DNA of 64,000 nt from UBA1479 sp963976055. GTDB lineage: Bacteria; Pseudomonadota; Alphaproteobacteria; Rhodospirillales; Casp-alpha2. Made by a program: the position numbers and the translations under genes. Of the stretch, positions 28,188-37,145 are shown one piece after another. Below the pieces are notes generated by a model. It saw nothing but the letters and a program-made list of their open reading frames with translations, was not told the DNA's origin and did no database searches. The first letter of the stretch is position 1. Every line of letters begins with the position of its first letter. Where the stretch lies: NCBI GenBank assembly GCA_963976055.1, contig CAXBJB010000003.1, positions 124,001 to 188,000 on the forward strand, in the 5' to 3' direction.

Positions 28188-29230
28188 AAACCTCGGAACA
28201 GAAGATGGCCGACGAAAAAGCGGCCTTGCTGAGCAAGACCGTCGAACACGTCGATATCACCAAGATCGATGCCCGCCCCATCATCGACAGCATGTCGAAG
28301 ATGTCGTTCACCTCGCGCGACCTGGCGCGGGCGACCGGCATCTACAACGACATGCTGGCCGACAAGGACTGCACGATCTTCCTGACGCTGGCGGGCTCGA
28401 CCTCGGCCGGCGGTTGCATGAAGGTCTATGCCGACCTGATCCGCTACAACATGGTCGACGCCATCGTCTCGACGGGTGCGAGCATCGTCGACATGGACTT
28501 CTTCGAGGCCCTGGGCTTCCGCCACTACCAGGGCTCGCCGGACATCGACGACAACTATCTGCGCTCGCAGTACATCGACCGCATCTACGACACCTACATC
28601 GACGAGGAAGAGTTGCAGGCCTGCGACCACGCCATCGGCGAGATTGCCGACGGGCTGGAGCCGCGCGCCTATTCGTCGCGGGAATTCATCCGCGAAATGG
28701 GCCGCTATCTCGCCGAAGGCAAGGCGCGCAAGAAGGATTCCCTGGTCCAGTTGGCTTACGAGCACGACGTTCCCGTGTTCTGCCCGGCGTTCACGGATTC
28801 CAGCGCCGGGTTCGGTCTGGTCCTGCATCAGGTGCGCAACCCGAAAAGCCACATGACCATCGATTCCATCGCTGATTTCCGCGAGCTGACGGACATCAAG
28901 ATCAAGTCCGGGACCTCGGGCCTGCTGATGGTCGGTGGCGGTGTGCCCAAGAACTTCGTTCAGGACACGGTGGTCTGCGCGGAAATCCTCGGCCACGAGG
29001 TCGACATGCACAAATACGCCGTGCAGATCACGGTGGCCGATGTGCGCGACGGGGCGTGTTCCAGCTCGACCCTCAAGGAGGCGTCTTCCTGGGGCAAGGT
29101 CGATACGGCCCTGGAGCAGATGGTTTATGCCGAAGCCGGCAGCGTCATCCCGCTTTTATGCAGCGACGCCTATCACCGGGGCCATTGGAAAGACCGGCCC
29201 AAGCGCCGCCACGCCAAGCTGTTCGACTGA
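28184..29230 (+). CDS. Deoxyhypusine-synthase-like protein (probable homospermidine synthase)
   Basis: A 348-residue protein of the deoxyhypusine synthase family. Bacteria have no eIF5A/hypusine, and several bacterial members make homospermidine from putrescine or spermidine with NAD. The family lysine that forms the enzyme-imine is kept in SSWGKV (about residue 304). LTLAGSTSAGGCMKVYADLI and TSGLLMVGGGVPKNFVQD are cofactor-side elements. It is translationally coupled to the decarboxylase and followed by an agmatinase homologue, so it uses the diamine made next door (inference). Confidence 0.9.
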   Translation: MKTSEQKMADEKAALLSKTVEHVDITKIDARPIIDSMSKMSFTSRDLARATGIYNDMLADKDCTIFLTLAGSTSAGGCMKVYADLIRYNMVDAIVSTGASIVDMDFFEALGFRHYQGSPDIDDNYLRSQYIDRIYDTYIDEEELQACDHAIGEIADGLEPRAYSSREFIREMGRYLAEGKARKKDSLVQLAYEHDVPVFCPAFTDSSAGFGLVLHQVRNPKSHMTIDSIADFRELTDIKIKSGTSGLLMVGGGVPKNFVQDTVVCAEILGHEVDMHKYAVQITVADVRDGACSSSTLKEASSWGKVDTALEQMVYAEAGSVIPLLCSDAYHRGHWKDRPKRRHAKLFD

Positions 29231-29245
29231 ACTTAGGACGCCACA

Positions 29246-30154
29246 GTGAAAATTCTGCCTCCTGAAGAGGGCTTCCTCGGCCTGAGCGGGGACGACGTTG
29301 CCGATGCGCAGGGCAAGCCCGGCGTGACGATCGTCCCCTATGGCCTGGAGGCCTCCGTCAGCTACGGCGGCGGCACGGCGGCCGGGCCGCAGGCGATGAT
29401 CGACGCCTCGCATCAGGTCGAACTGTTCGACGAGGAACTGTGGCGCGAGCCCTGCCGGGACTTTCACCTGAACACCCTGGCGCCGTTCGATATTCCGCGC
29501 GACATTCCCGCCGCCCTCGACCAGTTGGCGGGCGTGGTCGGTGGGGTGTTGGACGACGGCCGCTTTCCGCTGACCTTCGGCGGGGAGCATTCGATCACCC
29601 CGGGAGCGATTCGGCCCTTCGTGGAGCGCTATCCCGACCTCTGCCTGTTACAGTTCGACGCCCATGCGGACCTGCGCGACGGGTATGAGGGGGAACATTT
29701 CTCCCACGCCGCCGCCATGCGCCGCTGCCTGGATCATCCGGGCGTGTCGATTGTTTCGGTCGGCATCCGCAACATCTCGGCCGGGGAAATCCCGTTCCTC
29801 GACGCCAACCGCGACCGCATCCACATCTATTGGGGCAAGGACCGTCGGGATTGGGACGTGGAGCAAATCGTCTCGCATCTCGCGGGCAAGACCGTCTACA
29901 TCACCTTCGATCTCGATGGTTTCGATTCCAGCCTGATGCAGGCCACCGGCACGCCGGAGCCGGGCGGCGTGTTCTGGGACGACGCCGTGCGCATCATCCG
30001 TGCCGCCAACCGGGTCGCGGGCAGGGTCGTGGGCGCCGACATCAACGAACTGGCGCCCATCGAGGGTCTGCATTCCTGCAACTTCCTGGCCGCCAAGCTG
30101 GCCTATAAGATTCTCGCCTATCGATTTGCGGACGGCCTGCCCCAGGCAGCCTGA
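29246..30154 (+). CDS. speB: Agmatinase / ureohydrolase family protein
   Basis: A 302-residue manganese enzyme of the arginase family, probably agmatine to putrescine plus urea. Metal ligands are visible in FGGEHSITPGAI, LLQFDAHADLRDGYEG and YITFDLDGFDSS. The start GTG 29246 follows TTAGGACG. It is the third gene of the polyamine operon, ending before a bidirectional terminator. No arginine decarboxylase gene is in this window, so another guanidino substrate is possible. Confidence 0.87.
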   Translation: MKILPPEEGFLGLSGDDVADAQGKPGVTIVPYGLEASVSYGGGTAAGPQAMIDASHQVELFDEELWREPCRDFHLNTLAPFDIPRDIPAALDQLAGVVGGVLDDGRFPLTFGGEHSITPGAIRPFVERYPDLCLLQFDAHADLRDGYEGEHFSHAAAMRRCLDHPGVSIVSVGIRNISAGEIPFLDANRDRIHIYWGKDRRDWDVEQIVSHLAGKTVYITFDLDGFDSSLMQATGTPEPGGVFWDDAVRIIRAANRVAGRVVGADINELAPIEGLHSCNFLAAKLAYKILAYRFADGLPQAA

Positions 30155-30167
30155 GGCTTCGGCGTCG

Positions 30168-30210
30168 TTCCCCCTCCCCCAAGAGGGAGAGGGCAGGGTG
30201 AGGGGGGTAA
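30168..30210. repeat. Palindromic GC-rich intergenic repeat
   Basis: A purine/pyrimidine-skewed palindrome CCCCTCCCCCAAGAGGGAGAGGG followed in part by GCAGGGTGAGGGGG. This pattern is a common dispersed repeat in intergenic DNA of many alphaproteobacteria (recalled from general knowledge, not checked). It lies between speB and the terminator. Confidence 0.5.
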
Positions 30211-30235
30211 AGCACAAAACGCAGCGGACAAAATA

Positions 30236-30261
30236 AAAGGGGCTCCGGTCGGAGCCCCTTT
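30236..30261. terminator. Bidirectional terminator between speB and atpF
   Basis: Perfect 11-bp stem AAAGGGGCTCC (30236-30246) / GGAGCCCCTTT (30251-30261) with a GGTC loop. T-rich tails exist on both strands (TCGTTTG on plus; TTTATTTTG on minus). It ends the polyamine operon and the ATP synthase F0 operon, which converge here. Confidence 0.93.
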
Positions 30262-30288
30262 CGTTTGCTTGGATGTTTCTTCGAAAGC

Positions 30289-30783
30289 TTAGTGCAGCTT
30301 GCCGGGCAGGGCGCCGATGGCATCGTCGATCAGCTGGTCCGCCTTCTTGCCCTTGATGCTGTCGGTCAGCACCTGGCGCGTGGCGGCCATGGCGACCTCG
30401 ACCGTATGGGCCTTGAGGTGGTCCAGGGCGGCGGCTTCGGCCTGGGACAGACGGTCCATCGCCTGCTTTTCGCGGCGGGCCAGGGAATCCTTCAAACGCT
30501 GTTCGCCTTGCTTGGCGATGCGCTCGGCCTCTTCCTTGGCGGCGATGACGATCTTCTCGGCTTCCTTCTGGGCGTCGCGCTGTTTCTTTTGGTAGTCGGC
30601 CAGAAGTTTCTGCGCTTCCTCGCGGAGTTTTTCCGCCTCTTCGATGTCGGCCTTGATCTTGGCCGCCCGTTCGTCGAGGGCGCCGCCGATCAGGCCCGGC
30701 ACCTTGAGGTAGACCAGCACGCCGATGAAGGCGGCGAAGGCGGTGGCGACCCAGAACGTGGGATCCTGCAACATGTGGTCCAT
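30289..30783 (-). CDS. atpF: ATP synthase F0 subunit b
   Basis: A 164-residue subunit of the peripheral stalk. One N-terminal membrane segment (FWVATAFAAFIGVLVYL) is followed by a long charged coiled coil (AEKLREEAQKLLADYQKKQRD). It starts 14 nt after the b' gene, last in the F0 operon. The paired b/b' genes are typical of alphaproteobacteria and other photosynthetic-lineage groups. Confidence 0.95.
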   Translation of the reverse strand: MDHMLQDPTFWVATAFAAFIGVLVYLKVPGLIGGALDERAAKIKADIEEAEKLREEAQKLLADYQKKQRDAQKEAEKIVIAAKEEAERIAKQGEQRLKDSLARREKQAMDRLSQAEAAALDHLKAHTVEVAMAATRQVLTDSIKGKKADQLIDDAIGALPGKLH

Positions 30784-30797
30784 GATCCGCTTCCTTC

Positions 30798-31292
30798 CTA
30801 GGCCTGCCGCGCTTTGGCGGCGCCGGCGACGGCTTTTTGCAGGGCCTTGGCGTCGGGTGCTTCGCCGGTCAGACGCTCGCAGGCGGCCGCCGCGACCTCG
30901 GTCGCCATGGCGTCAAGACCCGCCAGGGCGTCCTGCAGGGCCTTGTCGATGGCCGCTTCGCCTTCCTTGATGCGGGCCTGCAGGGTTTGGGAAAGCTTGG
31001 CTTCCTCCGCGTCCTGCTTGGCCTTCAGGTCGGCCTGCACCTTGACGATTTCCTCGTGCGCCGTGGCGCGCGCTTCGGTCAGGGCCTTTTCATAGGCTTC
31101 GATGGCGGCTTCGGCCTCGGCCTTCAGGTCCGCCGCGCGCTCCAGGTTCTGCTCGATCTTCTTCTGCCGCGCCTCAAGGGCGCCGCCGATCCGGGGCACG
31201 CAGACCTTCCACATGACCAGGAACATGGCGGTGAAGGAAATCACCAGCCAGATGATCTGGGGCACGTAGGTTGTGAAGTCCAATTGAGGCAT
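30798..31292 (-). CDS. atpF2: ATP synthase F0 subunit b'
   Basis: A 164-residue paralogue of subunit b that forms a b/b' heterodimer. The N-terminus MPQLDFTTYVPQIIWLVIS with its membrane helix is typical of b'. The coiled coil is rich in A, E and K. It precedes atpF and follows atpE in transcription order. Confidence 0.95.
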   Translation of the reverse strand: MPQLDFTTYVPQIIWLVISFTAMFLVMWKVCVPRIGGALEARQKKIEQNLERAADLKAEAEAAIEAYEKALTEARATAHEEIVKVQADLKAKQDAEEAKLSQTLQARIKEGEAAIDKALQDALAGLDAMATEVAAAACERLTGEAPDAKALQKAVAGAAKARQA

Positions 31293-31399
31293 GGAAAGAC
31301 CTCTTTATCCGAAAGCCGTTGATCCTTGGGTCAGCCGTCCGCAGACGAAACGCCGTGGCCGGGACGGTAACCGCCCCGGACCCGCGCAAGACCGAAAGA

Positions 31400-31624
31400 T
31401 CAGCCGAACAGAATGACCAGGGCGATAACCAGCGCGAACAGCGCGATGGCTTCCACGAGGGCGAAGCCCAGCATGGTCATGGGGAACACGGCGCCCTGAG
31501 CGGAGGGGTTGCGGCCCACAGCCTGAATGAACGAGGCAAAGATGGTACCGATGCCGATACCGGAACCAATCACGCCGATAACGGCCAGGCCGGCACCGAG
31601 CAGCTTCGCAGCTTGAACTTCCAT
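31400..31624 (-). CDS. atpE: ATP synthase F0 subunit c
   Basis: A 74-residue hairpin of two membrane helices that forms the rotor ring. The glycine-rich helix GVIGSGIGIGTIFASFI is followed by the polar loop GRNPSAQG. The proton-carrying glutamate is in GFALVEAIALFAL (about residue 58). No sodium-type residues are seen near it, so protons are the likely ion. The ribosome-binding site AAGGAT lies upstream. Confidence 0.98.
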   Translation of the reverse strand: MEVQAAKLLGAGLAVIGVIGSGIGIGTIFASFIQAVGRNPSAQGAVFPMTMLGFALVEAIALFALVIALVILFG

Positions 31625-31713
31625 GGGGTTGATCCTTTCTTGATGCTAGATCTTGAGTGTTTGAGTTGACTGGTGAATGGGATTGTTTGGTCGCCTGTCC
31701 GGTTCGCGGCGCC

Positions 31714-32445
31714 TTAGTGAAGGTGCAGCGCGTCGTTCAGGTACAGGCAGGTCAGAATGGTGAACACGAAGGCCTGCAGGAAGGCGATGACGATTTCCAG
31801 GCCCGTCAGCGCGACCACGAACAGCCAGGGGGCCACGCCGAACACGCCGAGCGAGATGATGAACCCGGCGAACACCTTCAGCAGGGTGTGCCCGGCCAGC
31901 ATGTTGGCGAACAGACGGACGCTGAGGGAGATGGGGCGCGACAGATAGGAAATGATCTCGATCGGGATCAGCAGCGGCGCCATGAGAATCGGCACGCCCG
32001 GCGGCATGAAGAACGAGAAGAAGTGCATCTTGTGCTTGGCCAGCGCGATCAGCGTCACGCCGACGAAGATCACCGCCGCCATGGTGAAGGTCACCACGAT
32101 GTGCGACGTGAAGGTGAAGCTGTAGGGGACCATGCCCAGCAGATTGCCGAACAGCACGAACATGAACACCGTGAAGATGAAGGGGAAGTAGTTGCGGCCC
32201 TCGGATCCGACCGTGTCCTTCACCAGATTGGCGATGAACACATAGGAGAGTTCCGCGATCGACTGCCAGCGGCCGGGGACCAGGGCGTTGCGGCGCATTC
32301 CCAGGATCAGGAAGGCGCTGACCACGACCACCGTCGCCACCATCATAAGTGCCGAATTGGTGAAGGATGCGTCAATACCGCCGAAATCTAGCGGCACAAG
32401 TGTTTTGATCTCGAACTGAGCGAGCGGGCTGTGCTTCTCGGCCAA
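31714..32445 (-). CDS. atpB: ATP synthase F0 subunit a
   Basis: A 243-residue polytopic membrane protein that forms the proton half-channels. The essential arginine lies in ISLSVRLFANMLAGH (about residue 176). The N-terminus FEIKTLVPLDFGGIDASFTNS and NFFPF-like region YFPFIFTVFMFVLFGNLLGM are typical. It lies between atpI and atpE. Confidence 0.98.
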   Translation of the reverse strand: MAEKHSPLAQFEIKTLVPLDFGGIDASFTNSALMMVATVVVVSAFLILGMRRNALVPGRWQSIAELSYVFIANLVKDTVGSEGRNYFPFIFTVFMFVLFGNLLGMVPYSFTFTSHIVVTFTMAAVIFVGVTLIALAKHKMHFFSFFMPPGVPILMAPLLIPIEIISYLSRPISLSVRLFANMLAGHTLLKVFAGFIISLGVFGVAPWLFVVALTGLEIVIAFLQAFVFTILTCLYLNDALHLH

Positions 32446-32490
32446 GGCTCGGTTTCCCGTCTGTCTATAGCGCGTTTAAGCGGGTGCAAG

Positions 32491-32847
32491 TTATCGGCGA
32501 TCTGCATCGTCGGTCGGATTTTCATCCTGCTGATACCCCGCAGCGTAACCGTAGCCACGGGCCATCCGATAGACGTTCAGAATGCCGGCGCATCCCCCTA
32601 GGATTATGAACACCAACATGAGCCAAGGCTTGGTATCGAGCCACTTATCAAGCAGCCAACCGATACCCAGCCCAACGGCGACGGCGGAAACTAACTCAAT
32701 GCCGACACGAAATGCAAGGCTAAGAGCGCTATTTGGCGGCTCCTTGTCGCGATTTTTCTGCGCTTGCGAAAACCCGCCCTTGTCCAGGGCGCCGTCGATG
32801 CGCTTTTGCAGGCCGTCTAGGTCCGAATGGGGCCGTTCGTCGGTCAT
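32491..32847 (-). CDS. atpI: ATP synthase assembly protein AtpI
   Basis: A 118-residue protein with a charged N-terminus (about 45 residues) and two membrane helices (VGIELVSAVAVGLGIGWLLDKW and MLVFIILGGCAGILNVYRM). This is the F0F1-ATPase gene-1/AtpI family, which helps assemble the c ring. It is the first gene of the F0 operon; 68 nt separate it from smc and probably hold the operon promoter. Confidence 0.9.
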   Translation of the reverse strand: MTDERPHSDLDGLQKRIDGALDKGGFSQAQKNRDKEPPNSALSLAFRVGIELVSAVAVGLGIGWLLDKWLDTKPWLMLVFIILGGCAGILNVYRMARGYGYAAGYQQDENPTDDADRR

Positions 32848-32915
32848 GTAAAATACCTAGGCATGAAGGGGTTTAGGGCTTAGGCGGGGACAATAGCACC
32901 CGTGGGGGCCGGTTG

Positions 32916-35900
32916 TCAGGCGCTCTCGCGGAAGCTTTCGGCCTGTTGCAGGTCGACGGAGACAAGCTGCGACACGCCGCGTTCCTGCATGGTCACGCCG
33001 AACAGGCGGTGCATGCGGGCCATGGTCATGCGGTGGTGGGTGATGACGATGAAGCGGGTTTGCCCCGCGTCCGCCATTTCGTCGAGCATGGAGCAGAATC
33101 GGTCGACGTTGGCGTCGTCCAGCGGTGCGTCCACTTCGTCGAGCACGCAGATCGGCGCCGGATTGGTCTGGAACACCCCGAACAGCAACGCCAGGGCCGT
33201 CAGCGCCTGTTCGCCGCCCGACAAAAGCGACAGCACCTGCAGGCGTTTGCCCGGGGGGCTGGCGAAGATTTCCAGGCCGGCTTCGAGCGGATCATCCGAT
33301 TCCACCAGTTCCAGATGGGCCTTGCCACCGCCGAACAAGCGCTGGAACAGGACCTGGAAGTGGCCGTTGACCTCTTCGAACGAGGCCAGCAGCCGGGCCC
33401 GGCCCTCGCGGTTCAACTCGTTGATGCCCTGGCGCAGCTTGTCGATGGCGGCAAGAAGGTCGGTCTTTTCCGTTTCCAGGCCGGTGATCTGTTCCGACAG
33501 TTCGGTCATTTCCTGATCGGCCCGCAGGTTGACCGGGCCCATGGTGTCGCGTTCGCGCAGCAGGCGGTCGACCCGGCTTTCCGCGTTCTCCAATTCCGGC
33601 AGGTCCTTGCCGTCCTCCACTTCCGCCAGTTCGGCCAATTTGTCCGGGGCGACGTGCAAGCGGTCGTTGATGCGCTCGATCAAGCCGCGGCAGCCCTGTT
33701 CGGCCTGTTCCACCGCGCCCTCGGCGCGGACCCGGGTTTCGCGGGCGAAGGACAGATCGTGTTCGGCCTGGCGCATGTCGCGGTCGGCCTCGGCCAGGGT
33801 CGCCTCCGCCTGGGCCAGCTGGTCGGCGGCGGCGTTGCGGCGCTCCTCGGCCCCCTGAATGGCGGTCAGCAGTTCGTCGCGCTTGGCTGCGATCTCGGCC
33901 GGCTTCTGTTGCAAGGCGTCCAAATCCGCTTGCAGGGCGGTGGCGCGTTCCGCCAGCTCGCCGAGCTGGCTTTCCGAACGCGACCGGCGGGTCACCCACA
34001 TCTGGGATTCGGAGGCGACGGCGAGCAGGCGTTGCTTGCGGGCTTCCGACGCTTGGAACAGCTGGTCGTGGCGCGACCGGCATTCCATCTGATGGGTGCG
34101 TTTTTCCGCCAGGGCCGTGCGCTTGTCGGCCAGGGCCGTGCGCGCGGCCTCCAGGTCCGGCAGTTCGCTGCGTTCGGTCTCAATCGCCGCCTTCTGAGCC
34201 CCGGATTCTTCCTGGTCGGCGGCGATGGATGCCTGGGTTTCGGCCAAGGCGGCCAGCTTGTTCTGCACGGCGGCGGCGCGGTCCTTGACCTCGGCCAGGC
34301 GGTCGCGGGCGGCATTGAAGGCACGGTCGGCCTCGTTCAGGGCCTGACGGGCGTCGCGTTCCTGGGCGCGCAGGGCCTCGGCCTTGGCTTTGGCGGCCTC
34401 GGCGGTGGTCCGCAGGGCGTCCAGGGTTTCGCGCGCGGCTTCGGCCTGGGCCGCGACCTCGTTCAGGCGGTTGCGCTGGGCCAGACGCTGGGCGGCGGCG
34501 GTTTCCGCCCCTTCGGCGACGCGGAAGCCGTCCCAGCGCCACAGACCGCCGGCGCGGCTGACCAGGCGCTGGCCGGGGGCCAGGCCGGCCTGCAGGCGGG
34601 TACCTTCGGCGGCGTCCTCGACAATGCCGATCTGCGACAGGCGGCGGTCGAGGGCGGCGGGGGCCTTCACGACCTCGGCCAAGGCACGCACCCCGGCAGG
34701 CAGGGCAGGGGCTGTGGCCATCGGGCCCAAGGCACGCCAGCCGATGACGGCACCGTCGTCGTCGCCCAGGGCGGGCGCCGACAGGTCTTCGCCCAGGGCG
34801 GCGCCCAGGGCATCCTCGAACCCCTTGTCGACGCTGATCTGGTCGAGCATGGGGGGCAGGTCCGTTTCCGGCCCGGTGGCGAGGACCCGTTCCAGGGTAC
34901 GGATTTCCGTTTCCAGGGCCGTCTGCTCGGTCGCCTTTTCGCGCGCGGCCTGGGCCGCCTGTTCCGACGCCTGATCGGCCTCGGTACGCGCGGCCTCCGT
35001 CTTGGTCAGGGTCTCGCGGGCCGTGTCGGCGGCGGTGCGCGTGGTTTCGACGGCGGCATCGGCCTGGGCCAGATCGACCAGATCGGCGGAACGGGATTCC
35101 AGGTCGGCCTTCTGGGCCTCGGCGTCGGCGGCGCGCTGGGCCAGCCGGTTCAGGCGGTTTTCCAGTTCGGCCAGGCGCTGGTTCAGGGCGTTGCGGCGGG
35201 CTTCGGCGGCGGCCAGATCGTTGGTGTCGCGGTCGACCTCGCGGTCCATCTCGGCGACGGCCACGTCGGCGGCGGCGCGGGCCTCGGCGGCGGCCGTCAG
35301 GTCGTCGGCCTCTTGAGTCTGGGCGGTCTCGATATCCTGCTTTTCCGCGGCCAGACGCTGGGTGGCCTCGGCCGCGTCGGTCATCAAGCCCTGTTCCCGC
35401 TCGCGGTCGCGGGCGGTCTGTTCCAGCCGGCCCTGGGTTTCGGCCATGGTCTGGGTGATGCGGGCCTCTTCTTCGTCCAGGCCTTCGCGGGCCAGGGTCA
35501 GGCGCTGCAGTTCCGCCGCCACCTGGGCCTCGCCCTGGCGCAGCTCGGGCAGGCCCTCGGCCGCCTGGGCCTGGCGGGTCGTCGCCTGGGCGGCGCGCTG
35601 GGTCAGCTCGGTGACCGCGTGTTCGGCTTCCTTCAACTGCGCGCGGGCCGTATCGCGGGCGGTTTCCGCGTTGGACCACAGGATATGGAACAGGGTCGCC
35701 TCGGCCTTGCGGATATGGTCCGACAGGTTGCGGTAACGGGTCGCCTGGCGCGCCTGTTTCTTCAGGTTGTTCATCTGGGCGTCCAGGGTGACCAGGATGT
35801 CGTCCAGGCGCTCCATGTTGGCTTCGGCGCCCTTCAGGCGCAGTTCCGCCTCGTGGCGGCGGGAATGCAGGCCGGTGATGCCGGCGGCCTCTTCCAGCAG

Positions 35901-36389
35901 AAGGCGGCGCTGCGCCGGCTTGGCGTTGATCACGGTGCCGATGCGGCCCTGGCTGACCAGGGCGGTCGAGCGCGCGCCCGTGGCCTGATCGGCGAACAGC
36001 AACTGCACGTCGCGGGCGCGGACTTCCTTGCCGTTGATGCGGTAATTCGATCCCTTCTCGCGCTCGATGCGGCGGGTGACTTCCAGCTCGTCCGTGTCGT
36101 TGAATTGGGCCGGGGCCTTGCGCTCGGTGTTGTCGAGGGTCAGCGTGACCTCGGCGATGTTGCGCGACGGCCGGTCTTGCGTTCCGGAGAAGATGACGTC
36201 TTCCATCTCCGTGCCGCGCATTTGCTTGGCCGAGGTCTCGCCCATCACCCATTTCAAGGACTCGACCACGTTCGACTTGCCGCAGCCGTTCGGCCCGACC
36301 ACGCCCGTCAGGCCCGGTTCGATGAACAGCTCCGTGGGGTCAACGAAGGATTTGAACCCCAGAACGCGGATTTTCTTGAAATTGAGCAA
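32916..36389 (-). CDS. smc: Chromosome segregation ATPase Smc
   Basis: A 1157-residue SMC protein for chromosome compaction and segregation. The N-terminus has IRVLGFKSFVDPTELFIEPG and Walker A GPNGCGKSN (about residues 32-40). Long coiled coils flank a hinge near residues 500-620. The C-terminal head has the signature LSLLSGGEQALTALALLF and Walker B CVLDEVDAPLDDAN. Two large overlapping antisense frames are artefacts of its codon bias. It follows the DsbA-like gene and precedes atpI. Confidence 0.98.
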   Translation of the reverse strand: MLNFKKIRVLGFKSFVDPTELFIEPGLTGVVGPNGCGKSNVVESLKWVMGETSAKQMRGTEMEDVIFSGTQDRPSRNIAEVTLTLDNTERKAPAQFNDTDELEVTRRIEREKGSNYRINGKEVRARDVQLLFADQATGARSTALVSQGRIGTVINAKPAQRRLLLEEAAGITGLHSRRHEAELRLKGAEANMERLDDILVTLDAQMNNLKKQARQATRYRNLSDHIRKAEATLFHILWSNAETARDTARAQLKEAEHAVTELTQRAAQATTRQAQAAEGLPELRQGEAQVAAELQRLTLAREGLDEEEARITQTMAETQGRLEQTARDREREQGLMTDAAEATQRLAAEKQDIETAQTQEADDLTAAAEARAAADVAVAEMDREVDRDTNDLAAAEARRNALNQRLAELENRLNRLAQRAADAEAQKADLESRSADLVDLAQADAAVETTRTAADTARETLTKTEAARTEADQASEQAAQAAREKATEQTALETEIRTLERVLATGPETDLPPMLDQISVDKGFEDALGAALGEDLSAPALGDDDGAVIGWRALGPMATAPALPAGVRALAEVVKAPAALDRRLSQIGIVEDAAEGTRLQAGLAPGQRLVSRAGGLWRWDGFRVAEGAETAAAQRLAQRNRLNEVAAQAEAARETLDALRTTAEAAKAKAEALRAQERDARQALNEADRAFNAARDRLAEVKDRAAAVQNKLAALAETQASIAADQEESGAQKAAIETERSELPDLEAARTALADKRTALAEKRTHQMECRSRHDQLFQASEARKQRLLAVASESQMWVTRRSRSESQLGELAERATALQADLDALQQKPAEIAAKRDELLTAIQGAEERRNAAADQLAQAEATLAEADRDMRQAEHDLSFARETRVRAEGAVEQAEQGCRGLIERINDRLHVAPDKLAELAEVEDGKDLPELENAESRVDRLLRERDTMGPVNLRADQEMTELSEQITGLETEKTDLLAAIDKLRQGINELNREGRARLLASFEEVNGHFQVLFQRLFGGGKAHLELVESDDPLEAGLEIFASPPGKRLQVLSLLSGGEQALTALALLFGVFQTNPAPICVLDEVDAPLDDANVDRFCSMLDEMADAGQTRFIVITHHRMTMARMHRLFGVTMQERGVSQLVSVDLQQAESFRESA

Positions 36390-36425
36390 GTCGCCTCGCC
36401 GATCCTGATTACCTGTTTGCGCCGC

Positions 36426-37061
36426 TTATTTCTTCAGGGCGCGTTCGATGATTTCCTCGAACACCTTGAAGTCCTGGGCGCCCGAGACCTTTTCCCCGGC
36501 GACGATGAAGAACGGCGTGGAATCGACGCCGTGCTCCTTGTTGCCGGCTTCGGCGGTCTTCTGGATGCCTTGCAGAAGATCCTCGTTGCGCAGGCAGGCA
36601 TCGACCTGGGCCGGCGACATGCCGCCTTTCTTGGCCGTGGCCTGAATGGCGGCCATGCCGTCCGGCGCCTGGCCCCAGACCGCCTGATCGCGGAACAGGA
36701 TGCTGATCATGGCGAAATAGCGCACGGGGCCGGCGCAGCTGGCGACCATATGCGCCGCCAGGGCGCGCTGGCCCAGGGGAAAGTCGCGGAAGATCAGCTT
36801 CACCTTGCCCGTGTCGATGTACTTTTCCTTGATCTGGGGCAGGGTCTTTTCATGGAACTCGCGGCAATGGGGACAGCTCAGCGAGGCATACTCGATCATC
36901 GTCACCGGCGCGTCGGCCTTGCCGAGCACCTTTTCCGCCAACATGTCCTGAGCGCCCTGGGCCCGCGCCGGGCCCGCGAAGGGGCCGGAAAGAACCAAAA
37001 TCAGTGTCATTGCGAGCGCAAGACCTTGTGCTAATCGCAGCAAATTAACCTCCTGAAACAC
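36426..37061 (-). CDS. DsbA-like periplasmic thiol:disulfide oxidoreductase
   Basis: A 211-residue exported protein. The signal peptide (about residues 1-34) ends near PARAQGAQD. The thioredoxin-like DsbA fold has the active-site CPHC in ASLSCPHCREFHEK (about residue 65), the helical insertion, and the cis-proline loop GVDSTPFFIVAG. It probably oxidises or isomerises periplasmic disulfides. Among nearby genes, the TAXI binding proteins carry cysteine pairs and are possible clients (inference). Position upstream of smc is common in alphaproteobacteria. Confidence 0.92.
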   Translation of the reverse strand: MFQEVNLLRLAQGLALAMTLILVLSGPFAGPARAQGAQDMLAEKVLGKADAPVTMIEYASLSCPHCREFHEKTLPQIKEKYIDTGKVKLIFRDFPLGQRALAAHMVASCAGPVRYFAMISILFRDQAVWGQAPDGMAAIQATAKKGGMSPAQVDACLRNEDLLQGIQKTAEAGNKEHGVDSTPFFIVAGEKVSGAQDFKVFEEIIERALKK

Positions 37062-37145
37062 AAGATGTTGATGACTATAGAATCGGCCCCGAGACGGAGT
37101 CGACTCCTTTTGCTAAATCCTTGATATGGGCCGCCGATCCGCAAT

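Noticed and set aside
32913..37034. Plus-strand frame of 1373 codons antisense to smc
   Set aside because: It mirrors the smc coding sequence, has low-complexity composition rich in G, L, Q and R, and shows no domain. It results from the third-position GC bias of the smc gene.
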